Below, one piece after another: positions 1 to 8,118 of a DNA stretch of 11,683 nt. The stretch is taken from NCBI GenBank assembly GCA_003537645.1, contig DPRM01000107.1, positions 67,554-79,236 on the forward strand, in the 5' to 3' direction. The position numbers and the translations under genes were made by a program. The notes under the pieces were generated by a model. It had not been told where the DNA came from, did not search any database, and saw only the letters and a list, made by a program, of their open reading frames with translations. Position 1 is the first letter of the stretch; every line of letters begins with the position of its first letter. Source of the stretch: Prolixibacteraceae bacterium. Its GTDB lineage: Bacteria > Bacteroidota > Bacteroidia > Bacteroidales > Prolixibacteraceae.

Positions 1-84
1 GGAGGCAAATTGCGTCTGGTAAATCCTGATAATAACTTAGTTCTGAAAGGCCGCAAAATGGGCGTTTCTTTTGGCGACGAATAA
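1..84 (+). CDS. 3' end of an unidentified gene (truncated by window edge)
   Basis: Reading frame 1 is open from the first base to a TAA at 82-84 and gives 27 residues, beginning GGKLRLVNPDNN and ending GVSFGDE. It is followed at once by a good terminator, which supports a real gene end. The GGKLRLVNP stretch resembles the C-terminal beta-sandwich of some secreted bacterial glycoside hydrolases, such as GH95-type fucosidases. That is an impression from a very short segment, not an identification. The neighbouring minus-strand gene converges on it. Confidence 0.6.
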   Translation, partial: GGKLRLVNPDNNLVLKGRKMGVSFGDE

Positions 85-107
85 TTTCAGGGAAAAAATA
101 AAATGGA

Positions 108-145
108 AAACGGGAAGTTCAGTTGAGCTTCCCGTTTCTGTTTTT
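108..145. terminator. Bidirectional intrinsic terminator between convergent genes
   Basis: A perfect 10-bp stem, AAACGGGAAG (108-117) with CTTCCCGTTT (128-137), closes a 10-base loop. It is followed on the plus strand by ctgttttt. On the minus strand it is followed by a T-rich tract, the complement of aaaaaataaaa at 93-103. It sits between the plus-strand gene ending at 84 and the minus-strand gene ending at 183, so it can serve both. Confidence 0.85.
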
Positions 146-182
146 AAATGTTCAAAAATAGATTTTCTGATTTCAACCGGTA

Positions 183-893
183 TTATTTGGCACGCCGAAA
201 CCTCAATTTGTTTTCTGCGGTCATTTTCTCGCAGGCATACTGAAGAATTAGTCGAGGTGCGGTGTCTTTGTATTTCATAAGAAAAGGTTCTACTTCTGCC
301 GGACTGATTTTCCATGCTTCGCGCAGAAACCAACCCATTCCCTGATGAACTTCCCGTTCCGGATCTGTCATAAGTTTTTCAACAAAAATAATTGAAGGCA
401 TTACCTGACGGGTTTTCTTGATGTGTTTAATGAGCGTTACCGGCACGCATCGGCGTTGAAACTTAAACGGAGATTCTAGCCAAAAACCGAAATCCTCTAC
501 TTCGAGAATTTTTTTATCCAGAAATTTTGGCAGGGTGAACATTCCCAGGGTGTCGGCATGTGCCCAATTATTTATGCCGAGCGCGAACCAGCTTCCGATG
601 GTTTGAAAGGTTTCCGGAGTGAACTGTTTCCAAAGTCCGTCGAGCAACAACAAGCCCATCGAAATTTCTTCGTACATACCACTTTTCATCAGCACGGGTG
701 CGGCTTCCAGTACAGTTTGCAAGTCGGGCTTATTGCTTTTTAGTATTTCTTTTACTTTATCCTGAACTTGCGGTGCAGTTAGTCCGTATCCCACAAATTC
801 TTCTTTAAAAAAGCGTTGCGATTTTTTAACCCTTTCTGCATCGGCATTTGCAATGCAGTACGATCTGATTTCCTGAATAAGTGTTGCAGACAT
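183..893 (-). CDS. AlkD-like DNA alkylation repair glycosylase (HEAT-like repeats)
   Basis: This is a 236-residue cytoplasmic protein of the DNA alkylation repair family (PF08713). Members are stacks of HEAT-like helices that excise bulky or cationic alkylated bases such as 3- and 7-alkylpurines. Length and helical make-up fit the family. The residues that line the DNA-binding cleft of Bacillus cereus AlkD (W109, D113, R148, W187) have apparent counterparts here. These are W110 and D114 in NNWAHAD, R148/R149 in FQRRCVPVT, and W188 in GMGWFLREAW, so the protein is probably active. The ATG at 893 is preferred over an in-frame ATG at 956. The longer version would add 21 residues lying inside the upstream gene, and MSATLIQEIR is a typical family start. 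The ATG lies 5 bases after the stop of the upstream peptidase gene, so the two are probably co-transcribed, and the gene ends before the terminator at 108-137. There is no visible link to the glycan genes. Confidence 0.9.
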   Translation of the reverse strand: MSATLIQEIRSYCIANADAERVKKSQRFFKEEFVGYGLTAPQVQDKVKEILKSNKPDLQTVLEAAPVLMKSGMYEEISMGLLLLDGLWKQFTPETFQTIGSWFALGINNWAHADTLGMFTLPKFLDKKILEVEDFGFWLESPFKFQRRCVPVTLIKHIKKTRQVMPSIIFVEKLMTDPEREVHQGMGWFLREAWKISPAEVEPFLMKYKDTAPRLILQYACEKMTAENKLRFRRAK

Positions 894-898
894 AATGA

Positions 899-2629
899 TT
901 ATTCTTTCGGAACTTTTAGTCGTTCGCCTGTTCCCTGAATCATAATTCGTTCCCATTCTTTTCCATAGCCTGGTTGTGCGGGTGGTTTCGGGATATTTTT
1001 GCCGTTTCCGTTTTCGAGCAATTTTCGTCCATCGGTATGTTTTACATTTCCATCAACGTATTTCATAAACAAATACTGGTAAAATGCTTTCCAGTCGTTC
1101 ACAAGTTTATTGCCTGAAAACACCGAATAACCAGTCAGGTATTCGCTGGCTGCTGCCACATTATGCTTGTAAAGTTCTGCGGCTTGCTTGTCAACAACCT
1201 GTATTTCTGAAGAGAACTGATTTTCGAGCTGAACCTGATAGGTTTCGATTTCAGGATGGATAAGGTTGTAACGCGAATATGCCCAGTTGTTTACCTGACT
1301 GAAAGTCCAGTACGCCGAAGTTTCTGACCAACTGATCATTGAGCCGTTGCCAATAGCATAACTTTCAGGAATTTTGGTAATACCGCAATACATCGGAGCA
1401 TAAACACATCCGTCGGCATCGTCAACACCAAACCAGAAAATGCCTCCAATTGGTGCAGGAAGCCAACTGCGCGATTGAGCTACAAAACTGTATCCTGTTT
1501 GCTGGGTGGCAACTGCCCGTTCGTTGAGGTACATCACGCTGTCAACCATAAATTCCATCGGGCGCCAGCGGTAAGGCGATTTGAACGGTCCTGCTCCCGG
1601 ATCGTTGCGCATATCGAGCGGTGTATCTTCGTAATGGTCGCGCATTCCAGCCATCACCTCCTGAAGTGAAACCTTTGAATCGGGCTTTACCCATAAAGGA
1701 AGGCGATTCGAAACATAACCGTTTGGATTCGGACTCTGATCTGAAAGTTTCGAATTTCTGGTGAATTTACCCATTGCATAATTGGTGAAATCCTGATTTT
1801 CGCGTATTTCTTTGTTTATTTTCCTGAAGAACGACCATACCCGTGCATCGCAGAAACGGGCGCCGCCAAAATTTACCGGATTGAAAACATCCGAGAAACT
1901 AAAATTCTCGTCGTTTCCTTTGTAAAAACCATGTTTCTTAGCAAAGCTTATCACATCCGGAGAATGATAGACCGTTTGTTTCGGGTCGTTCCAGTTGTTT
2001 GTTTTCTGGAAGGGAAATGTTGTGATTCGTGCCTGATTGGCGTGACCGCTTACATATCCTTCAGGAATTAAACGAGCTACCCATACCGCACCTTTTTCGA
2101 ATTTGCCTTTGCCTATCATTTCCAGAATCCAGGCCTCGTTTGCGTCTGAAATTGAGAACGATTCGCCGCTGGTGGCATAACCGTGCTGAGCTACCAGTTC
2201 GGTCATCACTTTAATCATTTCGCGGGCGGTTTTCGAACGTTGCAGCCCGATTCGCATCAGCGAGCCGTAATCGAGTATTGCATCCGGTTGCGAAGTGAGC
2301 GATTCCAAACCTCCCCAGGTGGTTTCGCCAATGGCAACCTGATGTTCGTTCATAAACTGAACAACAGAATAGGTGTGTGCAACTTCAGGAATTGTACCGA
2401 GTAGCCTGCCATTTTCGTAGTGGAAAACTTGGCACAAATCGCCGGGCTGATGGTCGGCTGCCGGATAAAATGCAATGGCACCGTAGCGTGTATGCGAGTC
2501 GGCGGCATAGGTAATCATTACCGAACCATCGGTGCTGGCGCCTCTGGTAACAATCAGGTTGGTGCAGGCGATTATTTCTGAAATTCCTGAAACAAGAATG
2601 AGGCTAAGAATGAGGATACGTTTTATCAT
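899..2629 (-). CDS. Secreted C69-family dipeptidase (Ntn-hydrolase)
   Basis: The protein has 576 residues. Residues 1-21 form a signal peptide with a basic start (MIKR) and a hydrophobic core ending IIA. It is followed directly by C22 in the motif ACTNLIV. In peptidase family C69 the cysteine exposed by processing is the N-terminal nucleophile, so C22 is the predicted catalytic residue. The following GASTDGSVMITYAADSH stretch is characteristic of the Bacteroidota branch of this family. These enzymes hydrolyse dipeptides or short peptides, with acyl transfer to the N-terminal Cys; here the site would be periplasmic or extracellular. C22 could look like a lipobox cysteine, but TN after it and the conserved Ntn context favour nucleophile over lipid anchor. 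The length is at the upper end for the family. The alkD-like gene follows after 5 bases. A terminator upstream separates this gene from susD, so it is probably not part of the glycan operon. The exact substrate cannot be read from sequence. Confidence 0.9.
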   Translation of the reverse strand: MIKRILILSLILVSGISEIIACTNLIVTRGASTDGSVMITYAADSHTRYGAIAFYPAADHQPGDLCQVFHYENGRLLGTIPEVAHTYSVVQFMNEHQVAIGETTWGGLESLTSQPDAILDYGSLMRIGLQRSKTAREMIKVMTELVAQHGYATSGESFSISDANEAWILEMIGKGKFEKGAVWVARLIPEGYVSGHANQARITTFPFQKTNNWNDPKQTVYHSPDVISFAKKHGFYKGNDENFSFSDVFNPVNFGGARFCDARVWSFFRKINKEIRENQDFTNYAMGKFTRNSKLSDQSPNPNGYVSNRLPLWVKPDSKVSLQEVMAGMRDHYEDTPLDMRNDPGAGPFKSPYRWRPMEFMVDSVMYLNERAVATQQTGYSFVAQSRSWLPAPIGGIFWFGVDDADGCVYAPMYCGITKIPESYAIGNGSMISWSETSAYWTFSQVNNWAYSRYNLIHPEIETYQVQLENQFSSEIQVVDKQAAELYKHNVAAASEYLTGYSVFSGNKLVNDWKAFYQYLFMKYVDGNVKHTDGRKLLENGNGKNIPKPPAQPGYGKEWERIMIQGTGERLKVPKE

Positions 2630-2645
2630 GTGAAATCATTTTTTG

Positions 2646-2675
2646 TAAAAATAGGGAAATTGTGAATCTGGCAAA
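2646..2675 (-). promoter_or_regulatory. Possible Bacteroidota housekeeping promoter for the C69 peptidase gene
   Basis: Read on the minus strand, TTTG (2675-2672) is followed after 18 bases by TATTTTTA (2653-2646), one mismatch from the TAnnTTTG -7 consensus. The peptidase ATG begins 16 bases further on. The spacing is slightly shorter than the usual 19-21 bases and the leader would be very short, so this is only a candidate. No Shine-Dalgarno sequence precedes the ATG. Confidence 0.35.
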
Positions 2676-2745
2676 ACGAGAAGCTGTAATATTGTTTTGA
2701 AGCAGGAAATACTGGCCGAACAAAAACGTGGGTTTTCCCTGAAAA

Positions 2746-2779
2746 CTAAAAACCCCTTTGCTGTTGAAGGCAAAGGGGT
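2746..2779 (-). terminator. Intrinsic terminator of the susCD transcript
   Basis: A perfect 9-bp stem, ACCCCTTTG (2752-2760) with CAAAGGGGT (2771-2779), encloses a 10-base loop. On the minus strand it is followed by TTTTTAG, the complement of ctaaaaa just left of the stem. It is the first good terminator downstream of susD, about 220 bases past its stop, leaving a long 3' untranslated region that includes the folded element at 2872-2938. Confidence 0.8.
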
Positions 2780-2871
2780 AAACTAAAAACTTTATTTAAT
2801 AATTGTTTGTGTGTTTCGTTTAAGTACTGCGAACAAATAAACGTCGCATATTTCTAAACTACTCTCTCTCG

Positions 2872-2938
2872 TCCGCTGGCGGAGGTTCACCCTCTCTTCA
2901 AAAAAGAGTGGGAAAGCATCATAGATGCAACGGGGTGA
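2872..2938. repeat. Folded intergenic element, possibly a dispersed repeat
   Basis: Several nested inverted repeats are packed together. TCCGC/GCGGA (2872-2876 with 2879-2883) stands beside an outer pair TCACCC/GGGTGA (2887-2892 with 2933-2938). The outer pair encloses two hairpins: CTCTT/AAGAG (2894-2898 with 2904-2908) and GCATC/GATGC (2916-2920 with 2924-2928). The block is more GC-rich than its surroundings. This looks like a three-way-junction fold or an intergenic palindromic repeat unit. Only one copy is in the window, so repeat status is inferred. Confidence 0.4.
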
Positions 2939-2999
2939 GTCAAGATAAGTTTACAAATCAAAATACGACATTGTTTCATTTCAAATGCTCCTTGCCCCA

Positions 3000-4751
3000 T
3001 TAATTATTATAGCCTGGATTTTGTTCGATTAGTTGATTGCTGGCCATTGCCTGCTCAGGTATCGGAAAGCGGTTTTGATGTGCTTTGCCTTCACCATCAG
3101 CAGGGTGATCCCACCACGATTGGGTAGTATATTTGTTCCAGCGTACCAGGTCGGTACGGCGGCGGCCTTCTCCAATAAATTCAATCATCCATTCGTCCAA
3201 CATTCTCCACTCGTCGATGTTGGTAGCTGTAACAGGATCGGGATCGGCGCTTGTAAAGTAGCGTTTGCGCACATCATTAATAAGTTTGGCTGCACTGGCT
3301 TTGTCATTTGCACGCAGTTTACATTCGGCCAACATGTAGTAAGCTTCTGCCAGACGGAAAACCGGGATATCTGGGTTGCCTCTTAGCGTTTGATTGGTAG
3401 CCCATGGGATAGGCGAAAACTTGGCTAAACGAACCCCAGAGTTTTCTTCGCCCCAACGTGCGCCTTCTTTTCCATGGTCGGCTTCTGAACCTTGCATCGG
3501 AATAATGCGGGCTATCTGATCAACAATCAGCAATGTATCTGTTGGCTTAAACTGGCGGTTTCCTCCGTGGCATACTTTTCCGGTAACAGGATTGACCATT
3601 TTACCAAAATAGAACATCCCACGGAACTTACCATTGCCTTCAAAAGCATTTAACTGTTTGCGCACATCCTGATTATGGAATTTTTGAAAAGGGCTGCCCA
3701 AACGGTATGTCTCCCCTTCTCTGGCGTTTGCGCTGCCTGTTAAGTACGATTTGCCATTTTTGTCGAGTGAGGGTACAAGGCAGTAGCCATTGTTACGGCT
3801 GCCGATTGTTCCGTTGTCCCAGTACTCTCCCATACCGTAGTGATTAGAATGTGGGCCAACGCTGCGTTCGCTTACAGCATACTGACTTGGTACCGACCAT
3901 ATAATTTCAGTAGAACGGTCGTTGTTGAAACCATAAATATTTGTCCAGTCATTTTCCAGTTTATAAGCACCGTATTTTCCGTCTAAAATATCCTGACAGA
4001 TGGCGGCACACTGAGCATACATATCTTTTTTGATGTACGACTGTGCATTAAAATAGAGTCTTGCCTGTAACAAAGCGGCAGCAGCCTGATTGATAGCCCC
4101 GGTTTCCTGTGCTCCCAGCGTTGCTTTCTTCGGAAGTTTAGGTATAGCCTTAGTAAGAAGGTCATCAATAAAGTTGAATGTTTCCACATCGGTGGCACGT
4201 GGCTGAATGTCACCCTGGGTAGAGGTGTAAAGCGGTACGCCACCGAACATATCAAGTCCAAACCAGTAAAAGAAGGCCGACAATGTTTGTAATTGCATCA
4301 GCACAGCATCGCGGCTTCCTTCTGGGAAGCCAAGTTTATTAAAATCAACATACTGGTCGATGTCATCTTTAGCGCTCCACGACTGGGCAACACCCATTGA
4401 AAAGGCGCGCCATGCGTCATAAATACCGGGAGTAGTAGGCGTGAAATCGTGATTGTAGGCTCGCAGGTAAGCGCCGCCATCATACCAGTCGTTATAACGC
4501 GAGGGGACCAGCATCTCGTCGGTTGTGAATTCCTGAAGCCGCATAAAATTGGAATGAGCTTGTCCGTCGGCCATACACCATGCCCAGTGGGTAAAGGCCC
4601 GCCCCATGCGCTGATGTACTTTCTGCTGGGTATCGAAAAACAATTCGGGTACCGATTGTGAGTAGTACTCCGGTTCCACCGAGCATGACTGGATCGATAT
4701 GGATAATGTGATAACAGCAACGGTGGCTGTTAAAAACTTATATATTTTCAT
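3000..4751 (-). CDS. susD-like: SusD/RagB-family glycan-binding outer-membrane lipoprotein
   Basis: The protein has 583 residues. A signal peptide ends in a lipobox (SIQSC) with the lipidated cysteine at C23, so the protein should be anchored to the outer membrane, with export to the cell surface expected for the family. The body shows the RagB/SusD pattern: an aromatic-rich helical N-terminal half with YWFGLDMFGGVPLYT near residue 165, and a C-terminal half with FRLAEAYYMLAECKLRAN. It ends with the family hallmark RFPIPEQAM...QNPGY. SusD proteins sit as a lid on SusC and capture oligosaccharides. The start is 26 bases after the susC stop, the usual tight susC-susD arrangement, and a terminator follows downstream. 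The ligand cannot be deduced from SusD sequence alone; the nearby GH9 enzyme points to a beta-linked glycan. Confidence 0.96.
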   Translation of the reverse strand: MKIYKFLTATVAVITLSISIQSCSVEPEYYSQSVPELFFDTQQKVHQRMGRAFTHWAWCMADGQAHSNFMRLQEFTTDEMLVPSRYNDWYDGGAYLRAYNHDFTPTTPGIYDAWRAFSMGVAQSWSAKDDIDQYVDFNKLGFPEGSRDAVLMQLQTLSAFFYWFGLDMFGGVPLYTSTQGDIQPRATDVETFNFIDDLLTKAIPKLPKKATLGAQETGAINQAAAALLQARLYFNAQSYIKKDMYAQCAAICQDILDGKYGAYKLENDWTNIYGFNNDRSTEIIWSVPSQYAVSERSVGPHSNHYGMGEYWDNGTIGSRNNGYCLVPSLDKNGKSYLTGSANAREGETYRLGSPFQKFHNQDVRKQLNAFEGNGKFRGMFYFGKMVNPVTGKVCHGGNRQFKPTDTLLIVDQIARIIPMQGSEADHGKEGARWGEENSGVRLAKFSPIPWATNQTLRGNPDIPVFRLAEAYYMLAECKLRANDKASAAKLINDVRKRYFTSADPDPVTATNIDEWRMLDEWMIEFIGEGRRRTDLVRWNKYTTQSWWDHPADGEGKAHQNRFPIPEQAMASNQLIEQNPGYNN

Positions 4752-4777
4752 ATTCGTACTTTTTAATTGATTTGTGG

Positions 4778-7700
4778 TTAAAAATTAAACTGAACACCGA
4801 ACGTAAAAGTACGGGTCTGGGGATAGATGTCGCCTTTCTTCTCAATCCCGGCATCCCAGCCTGTAATATCCACCTCTGGGTTTAGTCCTGGATATTTGGT
4901 GAAAGTATAGAGGTTATTTCCGGTAAAATATAACCTGATATTTTCCATTAGGCTTGTATATCTCTTCATTGGCAGGGTATATCCCAGCGAGAGATTCTGA
5001 ATTTTAAGGAATGTGGCATCATAGAGGAAATAGTCGCTGGGCGAAGGGCGTCCGGTAATATGATTGTTTTTGTTGATAGCGTCGTAGAGCATGTTGCCCT
5101 GAACTACGTTTTTCAATCCATATTCCAGTTCGATCGCATTATATATATCATAGTCAATCCAGCTGGTAAGGGTCATGTTAAAATCTAGGTTTTTATAACT
5201 GAGGTTATGAGACCAGCCGGCAATAAGTGTAGGGATAAAACTTTTTTGATAAACGCGGTCATCTACTGATCCCATGTCGGAGAAAATCACATTATTGTCT
5301 TTGTTGTAAATTTGGAGCTTTCCTTCGCTGACACCGGCATAGCGGTACATAAAGTAACTGCCAACTTCCACATTTTCTTCAATACGGTGGGCATATTCAA
5401 CCCAGTTGTTTACATAGCTTCCGTTGATATAGGTCTGGTCGCCCCAAAGCGAACCGATGAAGGTTTTGTTGTGACTCAGGTTTAAAGATGTTCTGTAGTT
5501 CCAGTCTGCTGACTGTATTACTTCACCTCCAATTTCAAATTCCCAACCCCTATTTTCCATAGTACCGATGTTTTTGTACATGCTTGATTGAGTGTTCGGC
5601 GGTTGAGGTACTTCTACACTGTAAATTAGTCCTTTGATGGCGCGGCGGTACAGGTCAAACTTACCATACAGGCGGTTTTTGAACAATGAGTAGTCGAGGC
5701 CAATATTCCATTCGTGTTTTTCTTCCCAGCCAAGTTCCTTATTAAGGTTAGTGGTGGCACCATAGCTCATGGCCCAGTTTCCATCGGGCAATAGCCAACG
5801 GGTATCAGAGCCATACTTTCTGGCGGCATAGTCGGCAGAAAAACCTTCATTACCGGTCACCCCATAAGCAACACGGAGTTTGAGGTCGTTCACCCAATTA
5901 ACATCTTTCAGAAAACTTTCGTTAGAGATACGCCATCCTGCTGATGCAGCCCAGAATGTACCCCAACGGTTGTTTACTGCAAATTTGCTTGAACCTTCTC
6001 TCCTTATCGACGCAGTAGCCATATAGGTATCATTATATGAATAGTTGGCACGGGCAAAATATGCCAACAGACGTTGAGTGATTCCTTTGCCTGAACTCAT
6101 GCTGGCAAGTCCTTCTGTCAGACGGGTGCCTTCACCAAGGTTCCAGAATTTGACAAGATCGTTCGTGAAATTGCCGTTTGAAGCCGAGAAATTATCACTG
6201 TTATTTTCGAAATAACTGTACCCTGCCACAGCATTGAAAGAATGGTTGCCGAATCCGTTGATGTATGACAAATACCCGTCGGTATTAATCAGTTCAGTTT
6301 TGCTGAAATCCATCTGCGCCCAACCTTTACGCCCAGCCTTTATCTCTTCGCGCGAAAACATTGAGCGATAGTAATGCCGTTCCCATTGGCGGTTTTCGTA
6401 AGCGCCGGATTGGCGATACGACAGTCCTTTTATGGGCTTGATGTTCAGTTTAAGTTCTACATCCGGGCGAAACCATTTGTCCATACCTTCATCGGTTGTT
6501 AGTGCTGCTTCGGCAATATTGTTCATTTCAGTACCGTCGCCTTGTGTTATCACATTCCAGCCAGTTGTGCTGGCAGGGTCATAAACCGATTGCGTGGGGT
6601 TGGCGCGCATAACACCTTCGATAGATGGTTTGTTCTGGTTGCGTAACGCTTGCCGGTAACTAAGGTGGCTGCTAATATCTAACCATCCGTCGAGTACTTT
6701 AAAGTTGCCGTTAATACGCCCCGAGTAATCCTTACGGGTGTCTCCGTTTAATACACCGCGGTTGTCGTCATACATCACAGTGGCGTAGATACGTGCAGCT
6801 TCAGAGCCGCCCTGTAAAGAGAAAACGTGGCGGTTCGATGTGGGATTGTCGTTCATTGCTTCATCCCACCAGTCGGTATCGTACCCGTCGTTATTTTTCG
6901 CTGCTCCATAAGTGGACATATAGTCGGCGGCACTAAGCATGTCGGGCTTGCCAAACGATTTTTTAAACAATACTTCGCTGGTCATGCTCATTTTAAGTGC
7001 TCCTGATTTGGCTTGCTTGGTGGTGATAAGAATTACGCCACCGGTAGCTCTGGTACCATAAATTGCTCCGGCAGAAGCATCTTTCAATACGTCAATCGAC
7101 TGAATGTCTTCCTGCACAAGCGTGCGGATATCTCCTCCCGGCATACCGTCAATAACAATCAGTGGGGAGCGCGAGGTATTGATTGATGCCATGCCTCGCA
7201 GCTGGAAGGTATTGCCCGAGTTTGGACTTGCAGTTCCCGACATTACCAATCCACCTATTTTTCCCTGAAGTGCAGTAGCAATAGAAGAGCCACCAACACC
7301 CTGAGGCAAATCAGTAATTTTTAAAGAAGTGATTGAGCTGGTTACCTGCTTCTTTTCCATACTACCATACCCAATAGCCACTACCTCATCAATCCCAACA
7401 GTCTCTTCTTCCAAGGTTACATTCACGTTGGTTTTGTTAGCAACCACTACTTCCTGCCCCTTCATCCCCACAAACGAGAACTGTAGGATTGCATTTTCAG
7501 GAACATTCGGCAGCGAATAGTTTCCGTTTCCATCGGTAATTGTACCGCTGGTAGTTCCTTTTACAACTACCGAAACACCTGGCAACGAAGCCCCGGCAGT
7601 GTCGGTCACTTTGCCGGAAACCGATTTTGACTGCTGTAAAGATCCCATTTCAGGAGTGGCAGTAGTTAAAACTATTTGGCGGTCTTTTACAATGTAACTA

Positions 7701-8020
7701 ACATTGGTATTTTCAAAAAGTCTCGACAAAATTTTATCAACACTTTCATTTTTAACATCCACATTAACCTGTCGTTCAACATCAACCAGTTTTTGATTGA
7801 ATAGAAAGAAGAATTCACTTTCGTCTTCAATCTTGCTCAATACCTCAATTACTTTAGCACTCTGCATTTTGAGCGTCAGCTTGGTTTGTTGTGAGTACGT
7901 AGCTGTTGCAAAGGTTTGTGCAACAAATAGCAGTAAAAAGAATACACTTAGGCGCATAATTTTCCATAGTTTAGAGAGCGCGCGGATAGGCACCGGCGCA
8001 CCGATTCGTTTTTTTTTCAT
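4778..8020 (-). CDS. susC-like: SusC/RagA TonB-dependent transporter with N-terminal STN signalling domain
   Basis: This 1080-residue outer-membrane beta-barrel imports oligosaccharides using TonB energy. Domains in order: basic leader and hydrophobic signal segment (about 20-40); STN domain (about 47-119, starting KLTLKMQSAKVIEVL); carboxypeptidase-regulatory-like Ig domain (about 134-206, SVSGKVTD to VNVTLEEE); TonB-box-like DEVVAIGYG (211-219); plug domain (about 222-336, with PLIVIDGMPGG and VLKDASAGAIYGTRA); then the barrel, ending in an aromatic residue (FGVQFNF) as barrel proteins do. The STN domain marks it as a transducer that contacts an inner-membrane FecR protein, which is encoded immediately upstream. 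Codons 2-4 are AAA AAA AAA, giving nine A in a row. No Shine-Dalgarno sequence is seen and no clear TAnnTTTG promoter occurs on this strand in the 98-base gap from fecR. That gap could hold an ECF-dependent promoter, whose consensus I cannot verify by eye. Confidence 0.97.
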   Translation of the reverse strand: MKKKRIGAPVPIRALSKLWKIMRLSVFFLLLFVAQTFATATYSQQTKLTLKMQSAKVIEVLSKIEDESEFFFLFNQKLVDVERQVNVDVKNESVDKILSRLFENTNVSYIVKDRQIVLTTATPEMGSLQQSKSVSGKVTDTAGASLPGVSVVVKGTTSGTITDGNGNYSLPNVPENAILQFSFVGMKGQEVVVANKTNVNVTLEEETVGIDEVVAIGYGSMEKKQVTSSITSLKITDLPQGVGGSSIATALQGKIGGLVMSGTASPNSGNTFQLRGMASINTSRSPLIVIDGMPGGDIRTLVQEDIQSIDVLKDASAGAIYGTRATGGVILITTKQAKSGALKMSMTSEVLFKKSFGKPDMLSAADYMSTYGAAKNNDGYDTDWWDEAMNDNPTSNRHVFSLQGGSEAARIYATVMYDDNRGVLNGDTRKDYSGRINGNFKVLDGWLDISSHLSYRQALRNQNKPSIEGVMRANPTQSVYDPASTTGWNVITQGDGTEMNNIAEAALTTDEGMDKWFRPDVELKLNIKPIKGLSYRQSGAYENRQWERHYYRSMFSREEIKAGRKGWAQMDFSKTELINTDGYLSYINGFGNHSFNAVAGYSYFENNSDNFSASNGNFTNDLVKFWNLGEGTRLTEGLASMSSGKGITQRLLAYFARANYSYNDTYMATASIRREGSSKFAVNNRWGTFWAASAGWRISNESFLKDVNWVNDLKLRVAYGVTGNEGFSADYAARKYGSDTRWLLPDGNWAMSYGATTNLNKELGWEEKHEWNIGLDYSLFKNRLYGKFDLYRRAIKGLIYSVEVPQPPNTQSSMYKNIGTMENRGWEFEIGGEVIQSADWNYRTSLNLSHNKTFIGSLWGDQTYINGSYVNNWVEYAHRIEENVEVGSYFMYRYAGVSEGKLQIYNKDNNVIFSDMGSVDDRVYQKSFIPTLIAGWSHNLSYKNLDFNMTLTSWIDYDIYNAIELEYGLKNVVQGNMLYDAINKNNHITGRPSPSDYFLYDATFLKIQNLSLGYTLPMKRYTSLMENIRLYFTGNNLYTFTKYPGLNPEVDITGWDAGIEKKGDIYPQTRTFTFGVQFNF

Positions 8021-8116
8021 AGATTTGAAACATTAAGTGGTTTAATAAATAATAGAGCGTTTGTACTACTTGATTTTGACAGGAGAGTGCTGCAAACACT
8101 TTCCTGTTTTTTTTTT
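8020..8116 (+). ncRNA. Candidate cis-antisense small RNA over the susC leader (promoter to terminator)
   Basis: On the strand opposite to susC, TAGATTTG (8020-8027) is an exact match to the Bacteroidota -7 consensus TAnnTTTG and overlaps the complement of the susC ATG (8018-8020). An intrinsic terminator follows at 8079-8116. A transcript starting about 6 bases after the -7 box would run from about 8033 to about 8115, near 80 nt. It would be fully complementary to the susC 5' leader. No open reading frame of note lies in it. A -33 TTTG is not visible at the right spacing, which weakens the promoter call. The layout resembles the antisense RNAs described at Bacteroides susC homologues such as DonS. 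That parallel is from family knowledge; expression here is inferred. Confidence 0.5.
8079..8116 (+). terminator. Strong plus-strand intrinsic terminator, antisense to the fecR-susC gap
   Basis: The stem ACAGGAGAGTG (8079-8089) pairs with CACTTTCCTGT (8097-8107): 11 pairs with one G-T wobble and a 7-base loop. Ten consecutive T (8107-8116) follow on the plus strand. On the minus strand the hairpin is preceded by A-rich sequence and followed by CAAAATCAAG, so it would not terminate fecR or susC transcripts well. No plus-strand gene ends here, so it needs another explanation such as an antisense RNA. Confidence 0.8.
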
Positions 8117-8118
8117 AT

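Larger units (their letters stand above)
2630..2999. other. Non-coding stretch between susD and the C69 peptidase gene
   Basis: These 370 bases contain no credible gene on either strand. They hold a candidate promoter (2646-2675), a small GTTTTC/GAAAAC hairpin (2732-2746), the susCD terminator (2752-2779) and a GC-rich folded element (2872-2938). The AT-rich part at about 2781-2865 shows nothing recognisable. Confidence 0.7.

Noticed and set aside
2732..2746. A GTTTTC/GAAAAC hairpin considered as a separate terminator
   Set aside because: The stem is only 6 bp and AT-rich with a 3-base loop; the adjacent GC-rich stem at 2752-2779 is the better terminator.
4298..4720. A 140-codon open frame on the minus strand inside susD in another frame
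   Set aside because: It overlaps a well-supported susD gene on the same strand, and its translation looks like out-of-frame sequence.
7957..7964. TAATTTTC on the plus strand inside susC as another antisense promoter
   Set aside because: One mismatch to the consensus and no -33 element; the exact TAGATTTG at 8020 is a stronger candidate.
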